DNA of 37,751 nt, taken from assembly GCF_028863945.1 (NCBI RefSeq), contig NZ_JARBEA010000024.1, positions 1 through 37,751 on the forward strand, given 5' to 3'. Source of the DNA: Jeotgalibaca caeni (GTDB lineage: Bacteria > Bacillota > Bacilli > Lactobacillales > Aerococcaceae). Made by a program: the position numbers and the translations under genes. The notes below the pieces were generated by a model, which was not told the DNA's origin, searched no databases, and saw only the letters and a program-made list of their open reading frames with translations. Positions 26,072-33,966 of the stretch are shown one piece after another. Numbering within the stretch: position 1 is the first letter of the stretch; each line of letters opens with the position of its first letter.

Positions 26072-27298
26072 TTATGCTTTTACTGATGCGCTGGATACAA
26101 CGTCTACTTCTTCTTTTTTCGAAGCACTGGAAACAGCGTCCACTTCTTCTTTCTTCGAGGCACTAGATACAACGTCTACTTCAGGGCCAGCTTCTAACTT
26201 CTTACCTGATTGTACCAAGTACCAATCAATGATTGGTTGGAAGTCTAAAATATACTCGTTGATTCCGACATAGTTGCCCTCTTTATCATGCATTGCTTGA
26301 TAATTATGGACAACGAACTTGTCAGGGCCATGGGTCGGCACATTGATACGGAAGGAATCCATTGCGCCAGAACGAAGTTGTTGAATAACCCAACCTACGT
26401 TGTTATGTACTTTTTCTGGATGACATTTTGCCAACGGATTCCCTACTTGAACAGGATCGCGGTAGGCTAACATTTCTGTGCCTGGTTTTGTTTTGTTGTA
26501 GTATAAGAACTGATTGTTACTATCGGCATAGGTCAATTCCATCGGCATCGATGCAAGGAAGTAATTCAGTTGGTCAACTGTCAGTAATCCGCAATCCAAT
26601 TTCACATAGGTATCGCCCTCTACTGCGTTTACTGCTGCGGCTGCTTGATCCAACCAATCGTCGGCGTACTTATCAATGCCTTCAATCGTTGTATCAATTT
26701 TCCCAGTCGCAAATAAATCTTCTGGCGGCAATTCTTCTTTCTTCGGTTCTTCTAGAGCAGTAACCATGCTTACGAATTGAGCGAATTTCCCAAGGCAGCT
26801 GCCTAAGAAGTTAATTGTACCTTGCTCCTTCAAGTCCCCGTATTCGTCAAAGGCTTCCTTTACTTTGCCTAAGAGAAATTCATTTCCGGGCATTACCATC
26901 GCATTTACGCCTGGTGCATCGAGAATTTGACGCAGATGAAGCTGCGCTCTAGAGGAACCTTGATCATAGTAAGATGCGCCCACGATCATGACCGGCTTGT
27001 TTTCTAATGGATGAATCTTAAAGGACAACCACTCCAACACACTCTTCAACGCTGCTGGAATTGTGTGATTGTGTTCAGGCGTAGCAATAATTACTCCGTC
27101 TGCACGAAGGAGCTTCTGATTCAACTTTTGAATCACTGGGCTATTGGTTTGATCATCACTTTGATTAAACAAAGGAATATCTTTGATTTCAACGAGTTCT
27201 AAATCAAATAAAGAACCGTACTGCTTTTGAATATATTGTAACAAGGTTCGGTTATAGGAGACTTCTGCATTCGAGCCAACGATTCCAACAATTTTCAC
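26072..27298 (-). CDS. NADPH-dependent FMN reductase fused to PAS domain with three C-terminal flavinylation-like motifs
   Basis: A protein of 408 aa from GTG 27298 (AGAGGAG upstream, 11 bases away). Residues 1 to about 180 form a flavodoxin-like NADPH-dependent FMN reductase domain ([55 protein letters not shown]). Residues about 235-365 resemble the PAS domain found after hemerythrin-like DUF438 ([40 protein letters not shown]). The last 34 residues repeat D-x-V-S-S-A-S three times (starting at 375, 387 and 399) with KKEEV linkers. This resembles the ApbE flavinylation consensus D-x-x-(S/T)-(G/S)-A-(T/S), implying three covalent FMNs. No signal peptide is present, so it is cytoplasmic. It is the third gene of the operon. 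Confidence 0.85.
   Translation of the reverse strand: MKIVGIVGSNAEVSYNRTLLQYIQKQYGSLFDLELVEIKDIPLFNQSDDQTNSPVIQKLNQKLLRADGVIIATPEHNHTIPAALKSVLEWLSFKIHPLENKPVMIVGASYYDQGSSRAQLHLRQILDAPGVNAMVMPGNEFLLGKVKEAFDEYGDLKEQGTINFLGSCLGKFAQFVSMVTALEEPKKEELPPEDLFATGKIDTTIEGIDKYADDWLDQAAAAVNAVEGDTYVKLDCGLLTVDQLNYFLASMPMELTYADSNNQFLYYNKTKPGTEMLAYRDPVQVGNPLAKCHPEKVHNNVGWVIQQLRSGAMDSFRINVPTHGPDKFVVHNYQAMHDKEGNYVGINEYILDFQPIIDWYLVQSGKKLEAGPEVDVVSSASKKEEVDAVSSASKKEEVDVVSSASVKA
26075..26176 (-). repeat. Tandem 36-nt coding repeat encoding triple DxVSSAS tail
   Basis: Two complete 36-nt units and a shortened third encode [24 protein letters not shown] and [10 protein letters not shown]. The units differ at several synonymous third positions (for example TCT/TCC, AGT/AGC, GCC/GCT/GCA), showing that the peptide repeat is old and kept at protein level. 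Confidence 0.9.
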
Positions 27299-27317
27299 TA
27301 CTTCTTCCACTCCTCTT

Positions 27318-27926
27318 TTATAATGCTTCCCAAGAAAAATTCTCTGCTTCTTTTTTGTGCAAGGCATGCGCATGGTTCAATTGCTTCATAATCGTAACGA
27401 ATGTTAAGAAGTCCGCAAACAATCCATCTAACTTCGCTACTTGCTCTGCATCCACTAAATTCTTTTCCAGATCAAATGCTTGTAGAGAATGACTTAATAA
27501 GAACTCGGAGCTTGGCATGATGCGTGCTTTTAATTCTGGTGCGTCTAAAATTTGGCGCAAGTGCATTTGTGCTCTCGATGATCCTAATGTTCCATATGAT
27601 GCTCCGGTAATCATAACCGGCTTATCCACAAAGGGATAAATACCATAAGAGAGCCAACTCAATGCGTTCATCAAGGATGCTGGAACCGCATGGTCATATT
27701 CAGGTGTACTGATGATTACCCCGTCCGCTGCCTCAATCTTGTCAGCGATGATTTGTACGGAGGCTGGGATTTGTTTGTTCTCTGGTTTATTGAACATCGG
27801 AATATCTGTAATCTCAATGATTTCAATTTCTGCTTGATTTACAAAATGCTTCTGCATGAATTCTAAAAGTGTCCGGTTTGTTGATTGGGTGGAATTTGTT
27901 CCAACTAAACCAATTAATTTTGTCAT
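27318..27926 (-). CDS. NADPH-dependent FMN reductase (single-domain)
   Basis: A 202-aa flavodoxin-like NAD(P)H:FMN reductase. It starts at [20 protein letters not shown] and includes the [18 protein letters not shown] flavin-contacting loop and [16 protein letters not shown]. It is a clear paralogue of the N-terminal domain of the following gene, but has no PAS domain or tail. The ATG at 27926 follows AAAGGAAG; a longer frame reading through the regulator is rejected. It starts 1 bp before the regulator's last base plus one (TAAC-ATG junction) and ends 19 bp before the next gene, so the three genes are one operon. Confidence 0.9.
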   Translation of the reverse strand: MTKLIGLVGTNSTQSTNRTLLEFMQKHFVNQAEIEIIEITDIPMFNKPENKQIPASVQIIADKIEAADGVIISTPEYDHAVPASLMNALSWLSYGIYPFVDKPVMITGASYGTLGSSRAQMHLRQILDAPELKARIMPSSEFLLSHSLQAFDLEKNLVDAEQVAKLDGLFADFLTFVTIMKQLNHAHALHKKEAENFSWEAL

Positions 27927-27927
27927 G

Positions 27928-28812
27928 TTAGTACTTCCTTTCATCTTCCTGTAATCGTACTTCTTGTTCCATTCGCGCCAGCTCTGCGAGTGCAATGGTA
28001 TTGCGGTTGATTTTCGAATAGGCTCGTGCATCGTATATGCGCTCCAGAATTTTCGCAGTGGGTTCCTTTTGAATCATGGCATTTTTTGCCAGTTGAATGG
28101 CTGCCCGAGCGAGATAATAGGTCACGTGATTATCTGAACAAATGGTGACAGCATAATGAAGCAGAGCATTACTGATATCCAATTCTTTAATATGGGCGAA
28201 GAAAACGCCGCACTGGAAGACAATATGCAGTACACGCCATGTGTCTTCTATCGTTTTAGTTGGATACTGATAAATTTTTTCCAATACTTTTTGGAAATAG
28301 AATTCCGCTTTTTCCAGATCATTTTCTCGTGCGTAGACCATCCCAATACCGGTATAAGCTAGTAAACGGAAAATCTCTGCTTCGCTCGACTCTTCTTCCA
28401 GCAAGACTTGATCAAACATAAAAAGAATATCGGTAATCGGAGAAGGCTGCGCAATCATAATGAACCCTTTTAAGTAGTGGCAACGCATCGATAGACTTGG
28501 TTCTTCTAACAGCTCGCTGCTAGCAATGGTTTCCAGTAACGAAGCTGCCTGTTCATACTCACTAGTGATGAGAAAAAATTCTGCTTGGTTCATTTTTTCG
28601 ATTGTTTCGGAATGCTTTACCCCTACTTTGGGGAAAAGTTCACCAAGGGGTAAGTTCAGCCGATTACAAAGTTTAATCAGTATTTTTAAGCTAGGGACCT
28701 GACCGTTATTTTCAAATCGGCTCAAGGTTGCTTGCGTGCAAATGTCTGCAGCAAGCTCCATCTGCGACAATCCCATGGCTTTGCGCACTTCAATGAAGCG
28801 TTCTATATTCAC
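27928..28812 (-). CDS. Rgg/RNPP-like XRE-family regulator with TPR-like domain
   Basis: A 294-aa cytoplasmic regulator. The N-terminal XRE helix-turn-helix (residues about 5-62) reads VRKAMGLSQMELAADICTQA and TLSRFENNGQVPSLKILIKL. The rest is all-helical with TPR-like pairs (AEFFLITSEYEQAASLLE, GIGMVYARENDLEKAEFYFQKV), as in Rgg, PlcR and related peptide-responsive regulators. No small peptide gene is visible next to it, so the ligand could be a metabolite. The start is GTG 28812, six bases after GAGGAGG; TTG 28818 would overlap the SD. It heads the FMN reductase operon and probably controls it together with itself. Confidence 0.86.
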   Translation of the reverse strand: MNIERFIEVRKAMGLSQMELAADICTQATLSRFENNGQVPSLKILIKLCNRLNLPLGELFPKVGVKHSETIEKMNQAEFFLITSEYEQAASLLETIASSELLEEPSLSMRCHYLKGFIMIAQPSPITDILFMFDQVLLEEESSEAEIFRLLAYTGIGMVYARENDLEKAEFYFQKVLEKIYQYPTKTIEDTWRVLHIVFQCGVFFAHIKELDISNALLHYAVTICSDNHVTYYLARAAIQLAKNAMIQKEPTAKILERIYDARAYSKINRNTIALAELARMEQEVRLQEDERKY

Positions 28813-28850
28813 CCGCAACCTCCTCTCTCTTTATTTTTTTGTAATTTTTT

Positions 28851-28898
28851 TCACAATTAATACAATTCAAATTATACTCTTTGTGATTTTTTTGTCAA
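28851..28898 (-). promoter_or_regulatory. Promoter and candidate operators of the FMN reductase operon
   Basis: On the minus strand, -35 TTGACA (28893-28898) and -10 TATAAT (28871-28876) are 16 bp apart. An imperfect palindrome GTATAATTTGAATTGTAT covers the -10 (28860-28877). Wider flanks TCACAA (28851-28856) and TTGTGA (28881-28886) make a second spaced dyad. These are likely sites for the adjacent XRE-type regulator. Confidence 0.62.
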
Positions 28899-28945
28899 TA
28901 GGGATATATAAAAAATTATATAAAAAATATTCTTGACGTACAAAA

Positions 28946-28979
28946 AAAAGGAAGCACCGGAATCGGCTCGCTTCCTTTT
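28946..28979. terminator. Terminator of the esterase gene
   Basis: AAAAGGAAGC pairs with GCTTCCTTTT, with an inner CCG/CGG stem. It lies 3 bp after the stop of the minus-strand esterase. Confidence 0.82.
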
Positions 28980-28981
28980 CA

Positions 28982-29968
28982 CTATTTGGTTTCTTGTGCT
29001 ACAACATACTGATCAACTGCTTTGGCAAAAGACTCCGATAAGAATTCGAGAGCTTTCTTACTCACCTCTGCTCGCGGACTCGTGATGTCGAAGCCATGGT
29101 AACAGCCGTCTACCAAGAGGAAGTCAACGGGTACTCCCGCTTCTCTCATCCGTTCGACCCACCCGATAGTTTCGTCCCGAAAAACATCCAAGTTGCCCAC
29201 AAAGGTGACGGCTGGCGGTAAACCTTGATAGTTTTTGGCCCGAGCAGCAGCTGCGTAAGGGGGCAAATTGTCTTTGTCCATGTCTCTCAAATATAAATCC
29301 CATGCCCACCGATTGGTATTGGAGTTCCAAATCGGTACATTGTTGTCCCTTGCTGATTCGGTAATCATCCGGTCGTCAATCATCGGATAAACTGGCATTT
29401 GAAACGCAATTTTCACAGTTCCCTGATCCCTTGCATAAAGAGTCAAGGCCGTCGTCAGTCCACCGCCTGCACTCTCCCCGCCTACCATCAGTTGGTCGGA
29501 GCGAATCCCTAACGCTTTTGCGTGTTCCTTCATCCACACTAACGTGAGGTAGGCATCTTCCAAGGCCGCTGGATACGGCGCTTCGGTAGAGAGGCGGTAA
29601 TCTGGCGCAACAACTACACAGTTTCTCGTTTTAATGAGCCTCCTATAGCGTGCCACGTACATTTCCGGAATACTCAATGCATAACCGCCGCCATGAAGCC
29701 ACAAAACACCAGGCAGATTCTTACTCGCTGCTCCTTTTTTCTTCGAGCGATAAATCAGAATCCGTAACTGCGAGCCGTCTTTTCTCGTCAGCCATTCTTC
29801 TGAACAGTCCAATCCGCTCACATTAATCCCCTTTACAAGTGAAGCTAATTTTTGGACGCGATATAAAAATGTATGGAATTTCTGTTCCGATTTTTGACGG
29901 ACGAAGAAATCAATGATATATCCTCTGATTCGTATTTGTTTGTCAATCATCTGGTACGTGACTTTCAT
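28982..29968 (-). CDS. Alpha/beta hydrolase, HSL-family esterase
   Basis: A 328-aa carboxylesterase of the hormone-sensitive lipase family. HGGGY (about 92-96) forms the oxyanion hole, GESAGGG (about 163-169) holds the catalytic serine, DVFRDE supplies the Asp and DGCYHGFD the His. The core of about 300 residues has a 40-residue cap-like N-terminus. It likely hydrolyses short-chain acyl esters in the cytoplasm. AAAGGATGGG precedes the ATG. Monocistronic, divergent from rluF. Confidence 0.9.
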   Translation of the reverse strand: MKVTYQMIDKQIRIRGYIIDFFVRQKSEQKFHTFLYRVQKLASLVKGINVSGLDCSEEWLTRKDGSQLRILIYRSKKKGAASKNLPGVLWLHGGGYALSIPEMYVARYRRLIKTRNCVVVAPDYRLSTEAPYPAALEDAYLTLVWMKEHAKALGIRSDQLMVGGESAGGGLTTALTLYARDQGTVKIAFQMPVYPMIDDRMITESARDNNVPIWNSNTNRWAWDLYLRDMDKDNLPPYAAAARAKNYQGLPPAVTFVGNLDVFRDETIGWVERMREAGVPVDFLLVDGCYHGFDITSPRAEVSKKALEFLSESFAKAVDQYVVAQETK

Positions 29969-30108
29969 AGCGACCCATCCTTTTTCGTTTCCCTTCCTCT
30001 TATCTTAACGGAGGAGCCCAAAAGTCACAAGAATATGTACTTTGTTTCCATCTGATTATCAAGTATAGTAAGGAAGAAACAAAAAGCCTCTGATAAGGAT
30101 GTGTCAGC

Positions 30109-30813
30109 ATGCGGATCAATAAATACATCAGTGAATCTGGAAAAGCATCGAGACGAGGTGCTGACCGGTTAATTGATGAAGGTCGAGTAACGGTTAACGG
30201 CAAGCCCGTTACGTTGGGAACGACGGTAGAACCTGGGGATGACGTTCGAATTGATGGTCAACCGGTTCACATTACAAAAAAATATGTCTATCTAGCCCTA
30301 AATAAACCAGTCGGCATTACGAGTACGACAGATCAAAGTATCAAAGGAAATATCGTTGACCTAGTCAATCACCCACTGCGCGTCTTCCATGTGGGCCGTT
30401 TGGACAAAGACTCTGAAGGTCTCATTCTCATGACGAATGACGGCGATATCGTCAACGAAATCTTGCGCTCGGAAAATCGCCACGAAAAAGAATACATCGT
30501 GACTGTAGACCGTCCGATTACACCTGCATTCTTAAAAAAAATGTCTGCCGGAGTGAAGATTCTGGGAACAACCACCTTGCCCTGCAAAACGCACCAGCTA
30601 TCCAAGTACACCTTTAAGATTATTCTAACCCAAGGCTTGAACCGTCAAATTCGCCGGATGTGTTCGGAACTGGGCTATACAGTTCGTGAGCTGCAACGGA
30701 TTCGGATTATGAATATTCATTTGGGCGACTTACCGGTCGGAAAGTGGCGCGAGTTGACGGACAAGGAACGGACCGATTTATTCAAGGAACTGAATTACAC
30801 ACCAAAAACCTGA
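30109..30813 (+). CDS. rluF: 23S rRNA pseudouridine synthase, RluF type
   Basis: A 234-aa RluB/E/F-class pseudouridine synthase. It has an N-terminal S4 RNA-binding domain (residues 1 to about 60: MRINKYISESGKASRRGADR) followed by the catalytic domain with GRLDKDSEGL (catalytic Asp in the RLD motif) and LTQGLNRQIRRMCSELGYTV. RluF modifies U2604 of E. coli 23S rRNA; the RluF-specific S4-S-fold layout fits best, but RluE-like use cannot be excluded. The ATG is ten bases after AAGGATG. A long hairpin terminator follows. Confidence 0.9.
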   Translation: MRINKYISESGKASRRGADRLIDEGRVTVNGKPVTLGTTVEPGDDVRIDGQPVHITKKYVYLALNKPVGITSTTDQSIKGNIVDLVNHPLRVFHVGRLDKDSEGLILMTNDGDIVNEILRSENRHEKEYIVTVDRPITPAFLKKMSAGVKILGTTTLPCKTHQLSKYTFKIILTQGLNRQIRRMCSELGYTVRELQRIRIMNIHLGDLPVGKWRELTDKERTDLFKELNYTPKT

Positions 30814-30830
30814 TGATCGATTTATAAAAG

Positions 30831-30876
30831 AAGAACCGGTACGGATACGAGTTGACTCGTTAACGTACCGGTTCTT
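30831..30876. terminator. Bidirectional terminator between rluF and PNPOx-like gene
   Basis: AAGAACCGGTACG pairs with CGTACCGGTTCTT, with a further inner CGAGT/ACTCG stem. Confidence 0.85.
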
Positions 30877-30878
30877 GC

Positions 30879-31313
30879 TTATTCCTCTGCTCGAATGGTG
30901 AAGGTATAGCGATGGCCTTGTGTCAAGCTGTGATAGAAACCTTCCCCTTCATACAGCTGGAACACTTGCGCTCCTTGCCGTTCTTTTTTGTCGGGATATA
31001 CATGTTGGACATACGGATTTCCCGCCAATACTTCTTCGAGACGTTCTTTTCCGACCTTTCGTACTTTCCCTTCAATCCGAATCACTTGGATCAAGTACCC
31101 CTCTTCAGACATTGCCGTAATGGCAACATACGGGTTGTGCATTAATTGTTGATAAAAATCTGTTTTCGGACTCGTCATAAAAAATACGCCATTTTTGTTA
31201 GCAACCCCGATATGCGCGTGCCGAGCATGCGGTTTGTTATTTTCATCTACGGTTGCGAAAACAGCCACTTTCATTTGATCCTGTAAGACGCTTAAAATGT
31301 CTTCTATTTTCAT
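30879..31313 (-). CDS. Pyridoxamine 5'-phosphate oxidase-like flavin-binding protein
   Basis: A 144-aa split-barrel protein of the PNPOx-like family: MKVAVFATVDENNKPHARHA, GVFFMTSPKTDFYQQLMHNP, YVAITAMSEEGYLIQVIRIE. Members bind FMN, F420 or heme, and this small form is not a true PdxH. ATG 31313 has GAGGAG seven bases upstream; the longer frame starts at an unsupported codon. A small-molecule reductase role is likely. Confidence 0.86.
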   Translation of the reverse strand: MKIEDILSVLQDQMKVAVFATVDENNKPHARHAHIGVANKNGVFFMTSPKTDFYQQLMHNPYVAITAMSEEGYLIQVIRIEGKVRKVGKERLEEVLAGNPYVQHVYPDKKERQGAQVFQLYEGEGFYHSLTQGHRYTFTIRAEE

Positions 31314-31410
31314 TTCTCCACTCCTCACGATTACGATTACTTGTATATTTTATCACAAATTGTTCAGAAAAATAAAAAAACTTTTACTAGAAATAAATGA
31401 AAAATAACTT

Positions 31411-31487
31411 TATAATAATCATTCTGATAACCTTGCGCGTATAACTGTCCCGCGTGAAACTACTTATTTGTGGTTTCACGCTTTTTT
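31411..31487 (+). promoter_or_regulatory. Leader RNA with promoter -10 and intrinsic terminator (candidate attenuator)
   Basis: A TATAAT (31411-31416) with a weak -35 TAGAAA 17 bp upstream precedes a perfect hairpin GCGTGAAAC/GTTTCACGC (31452-31460, 31473-31481) and six Ts. The gene starts 49 bp later. CGCG at 31436-31439 could pair with CGCG at 31451-31454, the foot of the terminator stem, as an antiterminator. The leader would be about 65 nt when terminated. Confidence 0.55.
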
Positions 31488-31535
31488 GTTTTTCATGTAT
31501 TTGGTTACAACTATTTAGAAAGAAGGATGAGCGAG

Positions 31536-32033
31536 ATGGAATTTTATATGAAGTTACCAAGAAACAAAAAGGAGTTTGTTATTTTTCTGCTTACTATTTC
31601 GATTATATCCGTACACATCATTGCTCCATTGATTACTTTCTTTGAGGTAGGATTTCATTTTTATGTCTGGTTGGATGTTCTAACGATTCTTCCCTTTATT
31701 TGGATTACCGTTATCGCACTTGTGTTACTTACCCATAAACCAGCAGAATGGTTGTCGTCTAAAATTGCAGACAAAAATGATCGTTTCCGATCACAAATGG
31801 TAATCAATACGTTATGTACAGTCTTATTGATGTCCGTATTCTTAACAGTAATTGGTTCTTGGATTGGAGCCCGACACATCAGCATGGATCCGATTCGGAT
31901 GTTCTTTTATAAATGGCCTCGTAATATGGCTATTTCCTTTCTGGTAGAAGCAGTCATTGCTCAACCGATTGCCCGCTTTGTGATGTTGAAGATGCATCAA
32001 GCGAAAGATAAAAAAACGTTAGCAGAGCAATAA
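31536..32033 (+). CDS. DUF2798-like four-helix membrane protein
   Basis: A 165-aa membrane protein with four likely helices (about 14-34, 40-62, 80-105, 120-145). It is a tandem of two similar halves (KLPRNKKEFVIFLLTISIIS and KWPRNMAISFLVEAVIAQPI), matching DUF2798-family proteins. The ATG at 31536 is chosen because AGAAGG lies nine bases upstream, while ATG 31527 abuts it. Function unknown. The terminator-bearing leader suggests that transcription is attenuated. The following permease starts 90 bp downstream. Confidence 0.78.
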   Translation: MEFYMKLPRNKKEFVIFLLTISIISVHIIAPLITFFEVGFHFYVWLDVLTILPFIWITVIALVLLTHKPAEWLSSKIADKNDRFRSQMVINTLCTVLLMSVFLTVIGSWIGARHISMDPIRMFFYKWPRNMAISFLVEAVIAQPIARFVMLKMHQAKDKKTLAEQ

Positions 32034-32122
32034 TATCTATTCTTTCCTTTCCTAGCTCTTGACAACTGCTCTGCACCTTTCTACAATTTGGTGATATGTA
32101 TTTTTTGAAGAGAGTTGGAAGT

Positions 32123-33442
32123 ATGATGGATGAACCACGTTTAAAGAAAAATATTAGCAGTTTAACAGCGTTGACTGTGTTGGTTGGTACGGTCATCGGT
32201 GCGGGAATTTTTTTCAAACCGACCGCTGTCTACGCAGCAAGCGGAGCACCAGGAGTGGGCCTTCTTGCTTGGGTAGTTGCCGGCTTCATTACGATTGCAG
32301 GCGGATTGACTGTTGCGGAAATTGGAACCATTTACCCGCAAACGGGTGGAATGATGGTTTATTTAGAAAAAGTGTACGGAGAATTCTGGGGATTTCTAGT
32401 CGGTTGGGCACAGATGGTTGTTTACTTCCCGGCTAATTTCGCTGCGTTAGCGATTATTTTTGCCACACAACTAGCCAGTCTCTTTGGCTGGCAGGCAAAT
32501 CTGATTGTGCCGACCGCCATCACCACTGCTGTTTTTTTGGCTTCGGTCAATTTTCTCGGAACGAAGTATGGCGGCGGCATCCAAAATGTCGCAACGTTCC
32601 TCAAACTGGTTCCGTTAATCATTATTATTGTAGCTGGTCTCCTCTATCCAGGGGGCGGTCCTTCTCCACTCATACCGTTTGTGGCTACCAATCGGCCGTT
32701 CCTTCCTGCCCTTAGTTCGGCATTAGTCGCTACCCTGTTTGCCTATGACGGTTGGATGAACGTGGGGACGCTAGCAGGTGAAATGAAAGATCCAGGAAAA
32801 ACCTTGCCGCGAGTCATTGTCGGTGGTCTGTCGATTGTGATGGCAGTCTATCTGGCAATCAATGTAGCATACTTGTTTGTCGTTGACAGTGCCACCCTTG
32901 CCGCAACCGAAACACCTGCTGCCATTGTTGCGGCTAAGTTGTTCCCAGGTATGGGTGGGAAGCTGATTACCATCGGCATCCTCATTTCGGTTTTTGGGGC
33001 AATGAATGGATACTTTCTCTCCGGCATGCGCACGCCTTATGTTTTAGCTAACAGAAACATGCTCCCTTTTTCCAATTGGTTCGGTTCCTTAAACGCCCGT
33101 ACCAACGTCCCGGTTCATGGCGGTCTCTTTATTTTAGCGATTGCGATCTTGATGATGTTGACTGGGTCTTTTAACCAGTTGACGGACCTCATTGTTTTCG
33201 TAATCTGGATTTTCTCTACCATGACCTTTGTGGCGGTTCTCCTTTTGCGAAAACGGCAACCGGAGCTTGAACGCAGCTATCGCGTTCCCTTTTATCCGGT
33301 GATTCCATTAGTTGCGATTGTGGGCGGGCTGTTCATTGTTGTGAGCACGCTCTTGGCGCAACCGCTGAACGCGCTGCTTGGGTTAGGGCTGACTTTCTTA
33401 GGTGTTCCAGTTTTCTTGCTACAGTCTCGTTCGATGAAGTGA
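32123..33442 (+). CDS. APC-family amino acid permease
   Basis: A 439-aa secondary transporter with about 12 membrane helices. The first helix carries the unwound substrate motif GTVIGAGIFFKP, and the GELKD-like VGTLAGEMKDPGKTLPR signature of amino acid/polyamine transporters is present. I use ATG 32123 after GAAGAGAG/GGAAG; the longer frame adds nine residues. Substrate unknown; the architecture resembles LAT/serine-threonine type exchangers. Its last codons (Ser-Met-Lys-stop) belong to the first unit of repeat array 3. Confidence 0.9.
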   Translation: MMDEPRLKKNISSLTALTVLVGTVIGAGIFFKPTAVYAASGAPGVGLLAWVVAGFITIAGGLTVAEIGTIYPQTGGMMVYLEKVYGEFWGFLVGWAQMVVYFPANFAALAIIFATQLASLFGWQANLIVPTAITTAVFLASVNFLGTKYGGGIQNVATFLKLVPLIIIIVAGLLYPGGGPSPLIPFVATNRPFLPALSSALVATLFAYDGWMNVGTLAGEMKDPGKTLPRVIVGGLSIVMAVYLAINVAYLFVVDSATLAATETPAAIVAAKLFPGMGGKLITIGILISVFGAMNGYFLSGMRTPYVLANRNMLPFSNWFGSLNARTNVPVHGGLFILAIAILMMLTGSFNQLTDLIVFVIWIFSTMTFVAVLLLRKRQPELERSYRVPFYPVIPLVAIVGGLFIVVSTLLAQPLNALLGLGLTFLGVPVFLLQSRSMK

Positions 33443-33575
33443 GTTACTTTTTTGAGCCTCACTTTAACGAACAAAGCCTAGTTCGATGAAGTGAGCTGCT
33501 TTTACATGCCTCGCTTTAACGAACAAAGCCCAGTTCGTTGAAGTGAACAGCTTTTTCGGGGCTCACTTTAACGAA
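33430..33575 (+). repeat. Array 3 of 42-bp palindromic repeats (family A), three units
   Basis: Units at 33430-33471, 33482-33523 and 33534-33575 with linkers CAAAGCCTAG and CAAAGCCCAG. Left arms are TTCGATGAAGTGA (twice) and TTCGTTGAAGTGA; right arms are TCACTTTAACGAA or TCGCTTTAACGAA. Loops are T-rich. The first unit overlaps the end of the permease gene. Confidence 0.92.
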
Positions 33576-33589
33576 TCCTTATAGACGAT

Positions 33590-33633
33590 AAGAGCAGCAC
33601 ATGACTTCTGTTAGGAGGCCGTGTGCTGCTCTT
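33590..33633. terminator. Terminator between permease array and MazG gene
   Basis: AAGAGCAGCAC pairs with GTGCTGCTCTT around a 22-nt loop and is followed by TATTTTT. Confidence 0.78.
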
Positions 33634-33950
33634 TATTTTTCCAAAAATTCTTCTAGGTTTGGAGTTTGGTTGTATTTCAGTGCGGCTTTTTTATCTTTTT
33701 CAATAATTGCTGTTGTCAGATCAATTTGGTTGATACTGGCAATCGCCACTGCATAATGAATTACATCGACCAATTCTGCTTCTAACGAGCCTTGATCTTC
33801 CTTGGCTTTTCTTCCTTCCAACTGGTTCAGCGCTTCCGCTACTTCACCGACTTCCTCGACTAGCTTCATGAACAAACCCGATGACGTGCGCCCTTCCTTG
33901 TACTTCATCGCTAGATAACCTTGCAAATCTGCAATTGTCAGTTGTGCCAT
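33633..33950 (-). CDS. MazG-like nucleotide pyrophosphohydrolase
   Basis: A 105-aa all-alpha NTP pyrophosphohydrolase. The motif KLVEEVGEVAEALNQLEG supplies EExxE metal ligands, and ELVDVIHYAVAIA holds the second ExxD pair. It should hydrolyse non-canonical or excess NTPs in the cytoplasm. The ATG at 33950 follows GGAAAACGAC; the longer frame runs into gloB. It is 16 bp downstream of gloB on the same strand. Confidence 0.88.
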   Translation of the reverse strand: MAQLTIADLQGYLAMKYKEGRTSSGLFMKLVEEVGEVAEALNQLEGRKAKEDQGSLEAELVDVIHYAVAIASINQIDLTTAIIEKDKKAALKYNQTPNLEEFLEK

Positions 33951-33966
33951 GTCGTTTTCCAACTTT

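Noticed and set aside
31411-31460. Purine-riboswitch-like opening (AUAAUC...GAUA) before the DUF2798-like gene
   Set aside because: The later conserved junction segments and the two kissing loops of purine riboswitches are absent.
8393-33575. Regular repeat arrays as possible CRISPR
   Set aside because: Linkers are only 10 bp and similar to each other, and there are no cas genes. The unit is a palindrome present at four sites, not a spacer-repeat array.
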